A program made the position numbers and the translations under genes. Below are positions 22,516 to 34,299 of a DNA stretch of 64,000 nucleotides, piece by piece (position 1 is the first letter of the stretch; every line of letters begins with the position of its first letter). The stretch is from Ophiocordyceps camponoti-saundersi (nom. inval.) (Eukaryota > Ascomycota > Sordariomycetes > Hypocreales > Ophiocordycipitaceae): assembly GCA_003339415.1 (NCBI GenBank), contig PDHQ01000064.1:1-64000 (forward strand), written 5' to 3'. The notes under the pieces were generated by a model that had not been told where the DNA came from, made no database searches, and worked only from the letters and a program-made list of their open reading frames with translations.

Positions 22516-23780
22516 CTACTCGATCAAGCTCTTCAATCCATTCTTCAGGTCCTCCTGCAAATCCTCCACCGCCTCGACACCGATGCTCAAGCGGAGCAGC
22601 CGTCGGTCGACAGTCGGATCCGACATAGCCCTCCACTCGATGAGGCTCTCAACGCCCCCCAGACTGGTCGCGTGCGAAAACAATTTCAGCCGGCTGGGAA
22701 ACCTCCTCGCCGAGTCCTCGTCCATCATCAGTATGGCGAAGACGGCGCCGTAGCCTCGCGGCATCTGTTTGCGCAGCCAGCTATCCGGCTCGCTCGCCTC
22801 CGGCTGCAGGCTGGCGTGGTGAACGCGTCGGATGAGCGCGCTGGCCGCCGTCCGCGAGTCGGCCATCTCGTCCGTCAGCCACCGGACGAGGCATTCGGCC
22901 GTCTTGCTCTGCCGTAAGACGCGCAGCTCCAGCGTCCGCATCGATCGGAGTCCGAGCCAGCCCTCGAAGCTGCCCATGACGCCCCCAAGGACGGTCCGCT
23001 CGTGACGGAGATCTCCCATCCAGTCTAAACCCGGTCGCACGGCAAGTACGCCGCATAGCATGTCGGAGTGACCGCCGAGGTACTTGGTGCCGCTGTGGAG
23101 GACGACGTCGGCTCCCCACGCAAACGGGTCCTGCAGCGGCGGCGGCGCAAAGGTAGCGTCGACTGTCAAAAACGCGCCCACCGCCCGCGCCCGCTTCGCG
23201 TACATGTCGAGGTCCCGCGCCTCGCCCACCGGGTTCAGAGGCGTCTCGACGTGGATCACGTCTCCGGGCCCCAGCTCATCCGGCTCGCAGTCCAGCGGCA
23301 GCCGCTTCAGGCCCGTCAGCCGCGACAGCAGGTCGATGACGCCGTGGCAGCCATGGTAGCCCTCGCCGATTGCGATGCGCCGCGGGTTGATGCGCACCAG
23401 CAGCGCGTGAAAGGCCGCGAGCCCCGACCCGTAGGTGATGGCCTGCCCGCCAAGCACCGAGCTCAGGACGGCCTCGAGCCGGGCGGTGTTTGGAGCCGAC
23501 TCGCGCGAGTAGACGTGAGAATCTAAAGGCGCCGACGGCTGGGAAATGGAAATATAGGAAGATCATTCTGCCGTTAGTGCGACGGATATGTGGTTTTTCG
23601 GGACCGGCAGCTCACGTCAATGACGTCTTCAGGATTCAGCCGGTCCGGGTCGCCGGTATAGCGGAACGTGGTGCTGACGTGCATGGCCGGGGCTACGGCT
23701 CGATGGGCGGCGACATGATCGTCGGCATGGACGGCACGCGATGCCAGCGACAGATGGCGACTGGGCTCGTCGGTTGCCAT
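22516..23780 (-). CDS. Cys/Met-metabolism PLP enzyme (cystathionine gamma-synthase/beta-lyase family)
   Basis: Two exons, 23616-23780 and 22516-23538, are joined by a 77-nt GTGAG...CAG phase-0 intron and give 395 aa. The fold is the PLP-dependent trans-sulfuration family (PF01053). The PLP-lysine motif HSGTKYLGGHSD is clear, and AITYGSGLAAFHALL, YHGCHGV and the VDATFAPP strand are typical. These enzymes make or split cystathionine in the exchange of sulfur between cysteine and methionine. The sequence resembles the fungal YHR112C-like subgroup rather than a named pathway enzyme, so synthase versus lyase activity is open. The length is normal and the active site is complete. The start follows from the N-terminal SRAVHADD and TTFRY segments. 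Confidence 0.88.
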
Positions 23781-24298
23781 CGTCGATTATAGAGTATGTA
23801 CGGATTACTGTAGGTACGTATGTATGTATGTAAAAGTTTTCTTCGTTAATGAGGAGTTCTTGTGGAGTGCCAGGGTGTCTATCTCTGCATGATAGGGGTT
23901 AAGAGGGGAGTCCCATCAAGCACGCGAGCCGATTAGAGTGGGGTTAAATGACTTGTTGCCCGGGGGACGACAGTACTGACCATCGCTTCGTCGTGACTGG
24001 ATATTCGACGATGACTCGGTGCGACGCTGATACAATCATCGGCTGCCAGAAGAGCATGTCCTTAGACACCATACAATTACAATTATCTGATAATCTGTCG
24101 AGCGAATCCCCATGACTTTGTCCGACCCCATGCTCACCGCCGTATCTCATGCCCGCGCCGGAGGAATTCACTCCGAGCTCAAGCTTTCTAAACTTAACCA
24201 CCAGCCATGACTCAATACCCGTAGCCCCACAACGCCGAAGCCGTGATGAAATCCCTAGGGGAAACAAGTGAAGCAAAGGAAGAACAAGGAAAGAAAGC
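23781..24298. other. Intergenic
   Basis: A short (TATG)n run lies at about 23,818-23,832. No coding sequence is supported. Confidence 0.6.
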
Positions 24299-25207
24299 CT
24301 ATCTGCCAGTCTCTTCGGCTGAGGGCTGATGCATGATGCCGAGCTCGGCGTCTTGGCCGCCGTGTCCCCTCTTGCGGCCGGGCATGAGGAAGCGCGAGAC
24401 GGCGGGCGACGCAGCACCAGCATCGGCGGCGGGCTCGCCGAACTTGGAGAAGAAGCCGCGGCGACGGGGCTGCTTGCTGTGATCGTCTTCGAGACCGATG
24501 TCTTCGAAGCTGTCGTCGGCAGGAGGGAAGTGGCGGTTCGGGGCAGAGCGCGGGGCGCAGTGCAGCTTTGGTGATTCGAGGCTCTGGCGCGGCGGACTGG
24601 CAACAGGGGAGCGAGCGGAGATGTCCTTTTGGAGCGTCAGCAAGGGCGGAAACATACATACATAGGTATGTAAGCATAAGAAAAAGCAAAAATAAACGAA
24701 ACAAGAAACGAGACGAGTGACGCACAAATGACCGCCTGTAGGAATCAAAGGATTCGCGTGAGATGGAAAAGTGTTGGAATTCGTCAGAGCTGCTTCGAGT
24801 GTCGGACGAGTTGCGGGACGACGACAGATATCTTCGCGGCCACGGGGCCCTCTCGTCTGGCGGGGACGGCTGCACACAAACGTCAGACATTGTCGAGCCG
24901 GGGGTCCAAGGGAGAGCCGATGTGCTTACAGGAAGATAGACACCGCTGTCGTTGACGACTGTTACGCCGGGGGGTAAGTGAGCGACGAGCGCGAGAAAAA
25001 AAAAAGGACGGATTCAAGGAGATGGCTGGGGAACGAACCGCTCATTTTGTATTCGCCCGTATCTTGACTCCTGGCACTGCGGATGCTGAGTGCCTTGGAT
25101 CCGACCGTGTCGACCCGCTCGAAGCCGAGATAATTTGGACGGAGGCCATCATCCGAGGCGACGGCAGCGACCGAGGACTTGCGATTGAAAGGGTTCCGGA
25201 TAGGCAT
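24299..25207 (-). CDS. Conserved fungal protein, unknown function (four exons)
   Basis: Exons 25039-25207, 24930-24958, 24726-24869 and 24299-24625 join in phase to 222 aa. Exon 2 is only 29 nt. The protein begins MPIRNPFNRK, is rich in Ser/Arg/Pro and probably largely disordered. Segments that look conserved among filamentous fungi are FERVDTVGSKA near the start, VNDSGVYLP across exons 1-2, SISRESFDSYRRSFD across exons 3-4, and RRGFFSKFGE followed by SRFLMPGRKRG near the end. No catalytic or membrane segment is seen. I know similar fungal predicted proteins but no function. The first intron begins GTTCGT, a weak donor, but the joined reading is supported by the conserved text. Confidence 0.72.
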
Positions 25208-26851
25208 GTTGTATGCAAAGGTATTCTATTCGTAGAGGTTGTAGCGGTAGCGGAAAAGCAGTAGCAGTAGCAGCGAAAATTCGTATAGCAGTATCCGTAC
25301 AGCAATGGAGAAGCGGCCGGGATTCGATGGACGGTGTAGTTATAAGAGGAAGGCGGGAAGCTCCCTTTTTTTTCCCTCTCTTCTCTCTCTCTCTCTCTCA
25401 CTGCCTGCACAGAACGCACCTCGGCATCGGCGATAGCGATCCGCAGCTTGTTGGAGGGGAGGGTGGGAAGAGGGTGGGATGTTGTTGGATCATGAGAGTC
25501 TGTGTGTTTTCTTTCCTTTGGTTGGACCACCGCTAGCCGGATCGAGCAGGCAGCTTTCTCGGCCCCCCTTTCACTCTCGCCCTGCAGCCAGCCAGCCAGC
25601 CAGTGATGAGCCGCTAAAAAGACACCTCCGAACTGCGCCACACAGCGACTGACTGCTTTGCTCCGAAGACCTACCCGCAGCTAGGTAGTGACCCGCCTTA
25701 GTCCGCCTTGGCGGTAATGTGGCGGGGTTCTGCTCCGCTCCGCTCGGACAGTCGGAGGGAAACAAGATCCGTGAGCCGTGGAGGTTAGCCGAACGGACGC
25801 ACACACGGCCGGCTCCGCTGTCCGTTTACTGGCTCTACTGCTACCTGCCAGGTCCGCCGTCCCGTCTGTGTCCTACCTTCGAATGCTCTCGGCCCCGTGA
25901 ATAACGGTCAGCCGGAGCCGGTGCGAACCTACCTAGTTAGCTGCTTCTGATCGAGGCCGCTTCGGGTAACTGATCGGAAGCTTACCACATACATACACAC
26001 ATGCCAATACATACTGCGATCCACGTGAGGTTCGCGCGTTTGGGGCTGAAAGGCGGCGCTTCAGCGCTGTGATGAATCTGCGAGGTGCATGTTCACGTCA
26101 GATGCCGTCTCGATGCTGTATCGAGCACTCGAAAACTTCTCTCCCTGCCTACCTACTTTCATAACAACGTACATATGTATGTATGTACTCGTAGGTTAGG
26201 AGTCAGGAGTGAGGATAGCCGAGGTAGAGGGAGAGGCTTGATTACTATTCCAGTGACAGTCAGTCTTCCTCACGTATCTGTTCAGTGCTAGTATCGGGCC
26301 TCAAAACTGCCTGCTCATCCACGCCCAACGGGAGATCTTAGTACATATTCGTACCCACGGATACTACGAGCACGTATTCGCAGCTCGCCGATGCCAACCA
26401 GCCTACCTGCTATGTACCGACTATCCCCTGCAGGCGGCTGCAGATGCTAGGGGTACGGCTACACAAGCAAACATTCATGTACTGTACGAACATCCTTGCT
26501 CATGATGATGATATCTCCTCGGCACCGGCTGGTGGCCCGTGTCTCTGCATGTCTTCTGCGACGGGGGTTGGTGAGTAAAAATTTGCAACGAATTTATGAG
26601 ACAGACGGCACACCATGATGGACACCATGCTAGACGCCGTGATAAACACCGACTTAGATTCTGATATTCGTCACACCTGCCAAATATATGAAGCTCTCCT
26701 GACAGACAAATGTTGTCATAGAATCGTCACTGCCTGAAGCAGGTTCATCTAAGAATCGTATCATCAATATATTATCAGCAACTTATCGCTCTTGTTCCCT
26801 TGTCGCTTTCAACCGTGACGTTGGCGTCAGTCAGGGAAACACCCCTCCACT

Positions 26852-26899
<48 letters not shown>

Positions 26900-27222
26900 T
26901 GTCCTGTGAACCTCCTCACGGACACCTCACTGCCACCTGCTTCGTCCCGACCAGCCGCCTGCTTTCCTCCAGCAAGGGTCGAGACAAAGTCTTGCCCATC
27001 CGTCCCTACCTCCCTATTACCAACAGACGCACACCAGATGCGAGCAGCGTGCGGCTCTGCTTCCCGCAGCCCCATCCACTCCAACCTAATGCGCCTCCCA
27101 CGTACCTAGGTATGCAGGGCAGCGAGAAGTAGTAGCAGCAGAAGCAGAAGCAGGAGGCCGCCTCGAACAAACCAGCCGTGAGCCGGGGAGAGAGAGAGAG
27201 GAAATAGAGGCCTTCTTCTGCC
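25208..27222. other. Intergenic, 2 kb, divergent promoter region
   Basis: This stretch separates two divergently transcribed genes. It contains CCAG repeats (about 25,587-25,602), a (TATG)n run near 26,171 and a 47-nt poly-C tract (26853-26899). No supported coding sequence was found. Confidence 0.6.
26853..26899 (+). repeat. Poly-C tract, 47 nt
   Basis: An uninterrupted run of C on the plus strand, 324 bp upstream of the next start codon (27223). Length in the assembly may be inexact. Confidence 0.9.
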
Positions 27223-27979
27223 ATGGCCATTTTCTTCATCGGCTGGGAGCTGTGGCAGGACATGACTTTTGTGAGACAAGAACCACCGCCTCTCCTCACT
27301 TCCGATAGGTAGGACTGAACGTTGTACTCACCAGGTCCTCGCCTGCTGCATCGTTCTCGTCTTCGTCGTCGGCGTCTTCAAGCTGTGGTGGACCAACCGC
27401 CAACTGCGCAAGCACGAAGTCATCGAAGAAGAGCGCCGCGCCCGCCTCGCCGAGATGCGCCACTGCGGCATCGATCGGATGCACCGCGACGCCATACCCT
27501 TTGGCGTCCGTGCCTTGGAGAGCGGCGTCGAGGTCGAGGGCATCTGGATATCGCGCTCAAACACCCCTGTCCACGAACAGCCTGGGGGCAAGGGCAAGGA
27601 GAAGATGGTGGCCGTGTCCTCGCCGCTCAGCGACGCTCGGCTCTCTGACGATAAGCCGCCCGACGACTTGCGCCGCTCATCCCGTCCTCGCCGCTCGAGA
27701 AACTCAACACAACCTCAGTCAGGCTTGCCGTTTCTTCTTATATCTTCACACGACAACGACTTCCCTCGAAACGCTGCCCCTTATGGCGCTGCCGAGGTCT
27801 ACGCCAACACAAGATCGCGGCATAACGCCTCCGGCTTCGACGTCCTTCCAGCCGGCGTTCTGGGACCGAGACACGAGTTCTCGGACCCGAGTATCGACTC
27901 CGGACAGGTCGATACGCCGCCCAAAAGCCCGGCAACTCGCCCAAAGCCTTCCAAGCTTCGCAAGACGCCAAAGGCTTGA
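27223..27979 (+). CDS. Conserved fungal single-pass membrane protein, unknown function
   Basis: Exons 27223-27270 and 27335-27979 are joined by a 64-nt GTGAGA...CAG phase-0 intron and give 230 aa. The start sits in a good context (GCCATGGCC). Exon 1 encodes MAIFFIGWELWQDMTF. The next residues, VLACCIVLVFVVGVFKLWW, form a clear transmembrane helix at about residues 17-35, followed by a basic/acidic linker (RKHEVIEEERRARLAEMR). A compact segment follows, HCGIDRMHRDAIPFGVRALESG, with EGIWISRSNTP after it, which looks like the conserved core. The C-terminal half is Ser/Pro/Arg-rich and probably disordered. There is no known domain. A short N-terminus before the helix suggests an anchored protein with a cytosolic tail. 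Confidence 0.75.
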
Positions 27980-28391
27980 CTCACGTATATATGAAATGTA
28001 TGATGTCGCTGCCGGGAGTTTTGTCAGAAGTGGCCTCGATACAGCAAAAGCATAGCGTGGAACGTCAAGTACGGAGTTGTTCATATTTTCTCTTCTCTTG
28101 TTTCTTTACCATGTCTGCCGAGGTTAAGCTGTATATATGTATGTATGCATCGAGCAAGGAACAGCGACGGCACTGCAAGGACCCGGAAAGTGTGCTGCGA
28201 TGAGGACGGCGATACAGGGCCGTGTGAATGTCTCATTCCGCGTCGGCCACAAGTTCGAGGTGTTGGGCTTGTGAGCAAGGCGGTAGGAAAATAGCGCTCC
28301 GCTAGCCAGCACAACCAGCCTCAAGAGACATGCCCAGGGTGCAAACATGTCTACCTATATCAACAGCTCCTGACGCAAGCTTCAATGGCGT
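27980..28391. other. Intergenic, convergent 3' ends
   Basis: This is the space between the ends of two convergent genes. A TATGTATG repeat lies near 28,136. Nothing else was seen. Confidence 0.6.
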
Positions 28392-28766
28392 TCACGAGTC
28401 CGCAGAAATGTACATGACTGCCATGTCGCAATCAGCGAAACTCGTGATATCGATCATCGCATGTCCGAACTGGATGCTGAACCCACCGTTATTACCACGC
28501 ACAAAGGCGTCGCCATACTCCCTCCGCTTCGTGCCGTCGACGTACTCGGCCGTCTTCTCGAGCGCGATGTTCATGTATCCGTCCACCGACTGCAGCTCGC
28601 CTGCGCCGGAGTCAGCCGTGCCCGCGGACGCCGACCTGCGCACCTACTTACCCTTGTACACGACGCCCGAATTCAGCTTGACGATGACGGGGTTCCCGAT
28701 GATGTCGCTGAGGAAGCTCGAAGGGTCGTTCCCCTCGTTTTGAGTCGCGCCACCGCCGTTCTCCAT
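28392..28766 (-). CDS. LSM6: U6 snRNA-associated Sm-like protein LSm6
   Basis: Exons 28652-28766, 28487-28600 and 28392-28417 join to 84 aa, the normal LSm6 length. Introns are 51 and 69 nt, both GT-AG. The protein reads FLSDIIGNPVIVKLNSGVVY, then GELQSVDGYMNIALEKTAEY, then YGDAFVRGNNVMYISAD. These are the Sm1 and Sm2 motifs, with the RGNN RNA-contact loop intact. LSm6 is part of the LSm2-8 ring that binds the U6 snRNA 3' end in the nucleus and of the LSm1-7 ring that promotes mRNA decapping in the cytoplasm. The last exon is only 26 nt. The gene is divergent from the Rad60-like gene, with about 400 bp between starts. Confidence 0.94.
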
Positions 28767-29162
28767 TCTTTTGCTTGGTTGCTGCCGTGAAGAGGCGAAA
28801 CGTATTCACGAGAAGGTTGGGCTGAACGCGACCCTTTGACGGGCGATCATGTGATGTACAGTGCGGATGGCTTACTTATTAAACGCGTTCGAGCGTCCGT
28901 CCGCGGCTTCACCCCAGTTTCCCAGCCTTCCAGGGCACTTGGGCGATACCGATGCCGATAGCCCGATAGCCCGATAGCAGGTTTCTGTACAGTGTGAACT
29001 CTTAGTAAACATACTCACCCGAACTGACACTCCGACCCACGTCCGAACCTCACTTCATCGAGGTGGAAGTTCTCAAGACAGGACGAGAGCTTCCAGCTCA
29101 TTCTTACGCTTCCTGCTTCCTTCACAAACCACCTATCGTGTCTATTCACCAAAATCGCGAGG
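28767..29162. other. Shared promoter region LSM6 / Rad60-like
   Basis: 396 bp lie between divergent start codons. A short CGATAGCC repeat occurs near 28,955-28,975. No TATA box is obvious. Confidence 0.5.
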
Positions 29163-30644
29163 ATGAAGAAGCTTCCTTTCAAGCCGACGGCTTTGCGCAA
29201 GCAGTTTCTCTCCAACCTGAACGCGGCCAGCGGCGAAGCCAAGCGTGAAGACGACGGCCTCGACCTGTTCCGCAGATCAAAGGAGATGGAGCGCGTCGCA
29301 GAGGCCGACCGTGAACGGCGGCTAAGAAAGAAACTACAACAAGAGAAACGAAGACGGCAGTCTGATGATGACTTGGGTAAACGACCGCGCGATGACGGTC
29401 AAGAAGTTGAAGGCGACGGCCCTTTTTCGGAACACGGGCCAGCTTCTCCTCGACGAGCTTCTACCGGAGAGGAGGACAAAGTAGCGGCACGCCTGTCTGT
29501 AACGAATGAGCGGAGGTATGTCGGCCTCTGTGGGAATTTTGGAGACGCTGCATCATGTTTGCTGACGTTGGAAACCAGTGAACCCGTTACGCCGCCGACG
29601 TCAAAACGCTCACGACTCGACTACGCGACGCCATCTAGGATGCCCGTCCTGGGCTTGGAGGAGGTCGAGGCTACAGCGATCGACTCACCGTCCGCTCGGG
29701 TTGCATGTTCCCGGCCGCAGCACCAAACGCCGAGCGAGAGGCGGTCTGAAACTTTGCCGCATGTTATCTCTCTCGACTCAAGCGACGATTCTGCGGACAG
29801 TCATACCGGAGATAACAACGACGAAGAGACAGGATCGACGACGCCTGCCGAACGACTTACCGATGACACAGGCGCATCCCTGGCGCCTGCCGAGGACGAC
29901 GAGTTCGGTCAGTACGTTCGCATGGCCGAAGAACAACGCGCGCAACACGAGACCACCATAAGTGGTCGCACGATGGAGTCAGAGAGACAGGAGTCGGTCT
30001 ACATCATGATCACATCCAAGGTGCCAAACGCGAGGTCGGCATGTTTCAAGTATCTCTTCGGGAAGCCTCTCCGGATAGTGCGTGACCACTGGGTGGCTCA
30101 TCAGCGGAAAAGGGATGTGCAGCTCCCCGAGGACGACGACCAGGTCATCCTCACGTGGCGTAAAAAGAAGGTCTATAATTCGTCCAACCTCCTCAGTCTT
30201 GGCATCCGCCCCCAAAGCGACGGCTCGATCGGTGTGGAAGATTTCCGGGTCGACGGCATGTCGGCTGACCGGTCCAAAGTTCATATGGAGGCCTGGACTC
30301 CAGAACTTTTCCAGGAGATGGAGCAGGAGGAAGAGATGCGTCGGAAACGCGAGGCCGGCGACCTGCTGTCGGAGGATTCCGACGACGACAGCGAGGAAGA
30401 GGACTCGGCAGCCCGTGCCAAGTTGCGGCTGACGCTCAATGCCCAAGGCTTCGCCAAAGTTGGTCTTACTGTTCTACCGGAGACGACTGTCGAGACGCTC
30501 GTCAAAGGGTTCCGGGCGCAGCGTGGCATCGGACCCGATCGGGCTGTCAGCGTCTGGTTTGACGGCGAGCGTCTGGAGGAGCATGTGAAGATCGAGGATA
30601 CCGAGATCGACGATGAGGATACGCTCGACGTCCACGTCAAGTAG
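29163..30644 (+). CDS. Rad60/Esc2/NIP45-type SUMO-like domain protein
   Basis: The C-terminus (about the last 75 residues, KLRLTLNAQGF ... EDTLDVHVK) is a ubiquitin/SUMO-like Rad60-SLD domain. An earlier beta-grasp-like segment (ESVYIMITSKVPN to about VEDFRVDGMSADR) fits the first SUMO-like domain of this family. The N-terminal half is charged and disordered, including a DSSDDSADS acidic Ser run that could bind SUMO. Family members work with SMC5/6 and the SUMO machinery in replication-fork repair. A 63-nt segment, 29516-29578 (GTATGT...CAG), is probably an intron. Removing it gives 472 aa; leaving it in keeps the frame open at 493 aa. The assignment rests on the C-terminal fold. Confidence 0.82.
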   Translation: MKKLPFKPTALRKQFLSNLNAASGEAKREDDGLDLFRRSKEMERVAEADRERRLRKKLQQEKRRRQSDDDLGKRPRDDGQEVEGDGPFSEHGPASPRRASTGEEDKVAARLSVTNERRYVGLCGNFGDAASCLLTLETSEPVTPPTSKRSRLDYATPSRMPVLGLEEVEATAIDSPSARVACSRPQHQTPSERRSETLPHVISLDSSDDSADSHTGDNNDEETGSTTPAERLTDDTGASLAPAEDDEFGQYVRMAEEQRAQHETTISGRTMESERQESVYIMITSKVPNARSACFKYLFGKPLRIVRDHWVAHQRKRDVQLPEDDDQVILTWRKKKVYNSSNLLSLGIRPQSDGSIGVEDFRVDGMSADRSKVHMEAWTPELFQEMEQEEEMRRKREAGDLLSEDSDDDSEEEDSAARAKLRLTLNAQGFAKVGLTVLPETTVETLVKGFRAQRGIGPDRAVSVWFDGERLEEHVKIEDTEIDDEDTLDVHVK

Positions 30645-30966
30645 GGACGCCTATCACGTCAGGTCTCAGCGCCATCGAAAAAGGCCAGTCAAGATGACGA
30701 TTGTCATTAGTCTAAGACTCACGCCAGAGCACAGCTTCGTCGGCCCAGTCGAGATTTCTTCGAGAGATACCTAGGATCAGTTTGCAGATGTGGGGGCAAA
30801 CGCTCGGCGACTCCTGCATGGCTTGTGATGATCATGATGGATATGGTGTCACCTATCGGTCGATATCAGTGCGCAGATTCCCGCCATCTGAACACAGATT
30901 CATCAGTAGAGCACTTCTTGAGGAGTGTGGGAGAGAGCCATCACTCGAAACAGTGATCAGCTCATA
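30645..30966. other. Intergenic, P450 promoter
   Basis: 322 bp lie between tandem genes. An in-frame ATG at 30925 would add 14 residues to the P450 but lies before its membrane anchor. Nothing else was noted. Confidence 0.5.
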
Positions 30967-32772
30967 ATGATTGTTACTTGGCTGACTTTGGCCGTGATTC
31001 TGGTGGCAACAGTCGCCTCCATCATCTTACGTCTTTACCAAGCCTTTGTCCTCCACAGGAAGCGAAAGGCGTTGATGCAGAGCAAAGGCAGCCTGCGTCC
31101 GCCATGGAACATTCATGCCGCCTCACCTTTAGCGCGCCCGTGGATGATATTGCTCTACGCGAAAGCTTTTGCGGAGAACCGAATCCCCTCTCTTCTTGCG
31201 CACATTCTCCTCTCGGACGGTCGGGGCACGACCAAGTCATTTTTTGTCACCCAGAAAGTCATCATCACCATGGACCCGGACAATGTTCAAACAATGTTGG
31301 CGCTGGAACACGAGAAATGGGCTTACTCAAGCAGACATTCTGTCGCTTTGGAGGCCTCTTTTGGAAGGGGTGCGTCATGAAAAGTCCGATGAATGCGAGG
31401 TAGTGGATACTGAAGGATGAAAGCCGCAGGCATATTCAGCACCCACGGCGCCGATTGGAAGCAGTGCCGTCGCATAATCCGGCCGTGCTTCAGTCGGATC
31501 CGTGTGAACAACGTGAATAGATTGGAAGCTCACGTCTCGCGCCTCTTGTCGCACATTCCCCCTAATGGTGCCACGGTCGATTTGTCGGATCTCTTCTATC
31601 GGCTTACCATGGACTCGACAATGGAATTCTTCTTGGATGAGGCGACATGCGAACTCTCCAGGGTTGACGGGCGTCATCCTCTTAGCGAGTCTCTCGACCA
31701 GACTGTGGACAAGCTTAGCCTCACGTTCGGCGTACCGTTGTGGCAATATCTTGGCTTCCTATTCAAACAGAGCAAGGATACCCAAGCAATACACGGCTTT
31801 GTCGACGGCCAGGTGCAAGGCGTCCTGGCTCGACGGCAGGAGCTTCTCGCCCAGGGTGCCAAGCTGTCAAGCCGGTACAGGCTCATAGAGCAGCTAATCC
31901 GCGAGTCTGACGACGCGCAACGGATCCGGTCTCAGCTCCTGCACGTGATTTTTGCCAGTCGCGATACCACGGCATCGCTGCTTGCCAGCATATGGTCTTT
32001 CCTGGCCAGGCGCGGAGACGTGTGGCAGAAACTGCAAGCAGAAGTTGCCGTGCTCAAGGGCGAGCGACCCGGCCATGAGGATATCGAGAAGTTCGACTAC
32101 CTGCGCGCCGTAGTCAACGAAGTCCTGCGCCTACGACCCCCTGTTCCGAACGAGGAAAAAATGGCGACGGAGGACACGACGCTCCCACGGGGCGGCGGAC
32201 CCGACGGCTCAGCGCCGTTATTCGTAAAGAAGGGCGAGGTTGTGAATTGGTGCCTGAGCGCCATGCACCGGCGACGCGACTATTTCGGCGACGATGCCGA
32301 CTACTTCAGGCCTGAGCGCTGGCTGGACGACGAAGCGACGGGTGTCAAGGCCCTTCGGCCTGGGTGGGAGTACCTGCCCTTTAGCGGCGGAGCGCACAGC
32401 TGCCTGGGACAGCGTACGTTTCTTCCTTTCATGTTTTGTTGCTTTCTCAAAGATGCTTTGGTTGATCCCCCTCTCTCTCTACCTACCTACCTACACTGTT
32501 CATTTACCTAGATGGTGTGGCTGACAAGAAACAAATAACCCCACGATGTAGAACTGGGTTACCTCACTGCCGGCTACGTCACAGTCCGGCTCTGCCAGCT
32601 GTATGATGGCATCGAAAATCGAGACAACAGCTACTGGAAGGAGGCTTTTCTCCTGGTAACGAGGAATCTCAACGGCACCAAGGTCGGCCTGTTCGCCCGC
32701 GACGTGGCGGGGCAGCAGACGGCGGGGAAGGACGACGACAGCGAGAAGAATGCTACCCAAGTTGCCACGTGA
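30967..32772 (+). CDS. Cytochrome P450, CYP52-like
   Basis: Exons 30967-31369, 31430-32413 and 32552-32772 join to 535 aa. Introns are 60 and 138 nt. The N-terminal membrane anchor is IVTWLTLAVILVATVASIIL, and the enzyme would sit in the ER membrane. Recognised segments are GIFSTHGADWKQCRRIIRP (helix C), FASRDTTAS (helix I oxygen-binding), EVLR (ExxR, helix K), PERW and the heme loop FSGGAHSCLGQQ with its Cys ligand. The usual Arg of the heme loop is His here. The AGRDTTA-type I helix and CLGQQ end point to the CYP52 clade, which often hydroxylates fatty acids or alkanes; the substrate here is unknown. The exon 2-3 join rebuilds the conserved LGQQ. No biosynthetic cluster surrounds it. Confidence 0.9.
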
Positions 32773-33351
32773 GGAAAGGGAGCAGCTTCCTCCTCCTTCT
32801 TCTTTGCTCTTCATTTCTGCTCATCGAGGACGTCGTTTGCATGAGCGGATGAACGGATAGATGGAGGAGTAGGCATTCTCCATCTGTGAGTTGGTAGGAT
32901 AAAGGGGAGGCGGGGGGACCATTGAGATTATTATCAGAAAAATTCCACGGTTAAATTGAATACATACTATGCTTTTTTTGATCCATTCATCAACATTGCG
33001 ATCAACAGCCTGCCGTATCATCGACACAACAAAGCTTTTTTATTCTCGATACGACGGATGCAGCAGAGACGCGTTCGCGTTAGGGGCGCCGAGGAGATGG
33101 AGGGAGGTCGTGGTTTCGACGTCACGTGCGAACAGAGAAGTCGGTCACAGCTTGAGATTAATATAATAATGCACGAACGGCACCTGTGTATGTAATCGCA
33201 CACGTGACGATTGTCTTTTTTTTTGCCCCTTCTTCCCTCTTCGTCGACGAAGAAACACCACCACCGGCTTCACCACCACCGTTAATACCATCACCGCCGC
33301 CTCCTTCACCCAACACCGTCACCACCATCACCACCAAAGAGAAGAACCCAA
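32773..33351. other. Intergenic
   Basis: 579 bp. ACC/CACCAC-rich sequence precedes the RPA12 start (about 33,250-33,340). No gene is supported. Confidence 0.55.
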
Positions 33352-33807
33352 ATGGCAATCCAATTCTGCTCCGCCTGCGGCAGCACCCTCAAAGAAAGTC
33401 TCGCCCCCACCATAACCTGCGACGACTGCACGCTCCCAAACCAAAGTCCGTCTCCTCCTCCTCCTCCTCCTCCTCCTCACCAATCTCTCCATCCCAATAC
33501 CTCTCCTCTCCATCATCCAAACTAATAAACAATCACAATCACAAAAGACGAACTACGTGACAAAGTCACAGAGAGCACCTCATCAAACTTCCCCTCTTTC
33601 CTCCGTCGGAAACTCAACTCCTCCGTAAACGAGGAACAGTCCGCCCTCTCCGCAACCGACACCTGGGGCCGCGCCGGAATCACCTGCTCCAAGTGCAGCG
33701 CTTCCGAGGTCAAGTATACCGCCCTTCAGCTCAGGGGCGCCGACGAAGGCTCCACCATCTTCTATTTCTGCCCTTCCTGCTCTGCTCGGTGGAGCGAAAA
33801 CAACTGA
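33352..33807 (+). CDS. RPA12: RNA polymerase I subunit Rpa12 (TFIIS-type zinc ribbon)
   Basis: Exons 33352-33445 and 33548-33807 are joined by a 102-nt GTCCGT...AAAAG intron and give 117 aa, the usual Rpa12 length. The N-terminal zinc site is CSACG ... CDDC. The C-terminal TFIIS-like ribbon is CSKC ... LQLRGADEGSTIFYFCPSC, ending WSENN. The ADEG acidic loop is the part that reaches the polymerase active site to support RNA cleavage. Rpa12 belongs to RNA polymerase I in the nucleolus. Rpb9 and Rpc11 are related, but the short linker and the LQLRxADEG/NN ending fit Rpa12 best. The intron contains a (CTC)n tract at about 33,450-33,478. Confidence 0.88.
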
Positions 33808-34299
33808 GGGAGAAGCCTGCTTTTTTTTTATTTCTTTGCGCACGTCGTATACACCTACCTGGCTAGGTACTCACATAGGGTACACACCTACGCACAAGTG
33901 TACCTATGTTTCCTATAGACCTCGACATCAAGACACCCTGCTACCGGTCTCTGTACATCCTCTACCACAAGATACCCTCCTTCTAACCATCGGCAACACG
34001 CGCCTGACATGGGTGGCCGAGATTGGTTGACCGACTTGATCCTGTGCGAAGATGCGATAAGCCGCCCACAAGTCTCCTGCGACTGGCACGCATGACTATA
34101 TCCTACAACATTGCCTAGTCGGTACGCACAAGTCAAAGGAATCACACAATTCTTCATCAATAAATACAGCGTCTTTCGTCCACCTCTACCTCGACGCGCT
34201 ATTCCATACAGCCATTCCACCCCTCTCAGCGAAATTATAACAGCAGGGGCCTAAGCAGCTCGACACTCCGTACGCGTCATGGCCCCTGAAAGTCAATCC
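33808..34299. other. Intergenic, convergent 3' ends
   Basis: 492 bp lie between convergent RPA12 and sirtuin genes. Tandem-like ACACCTAC/GTACCTA words occur near 33,846-33,905. No gene was found. Confidence 0.55.
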
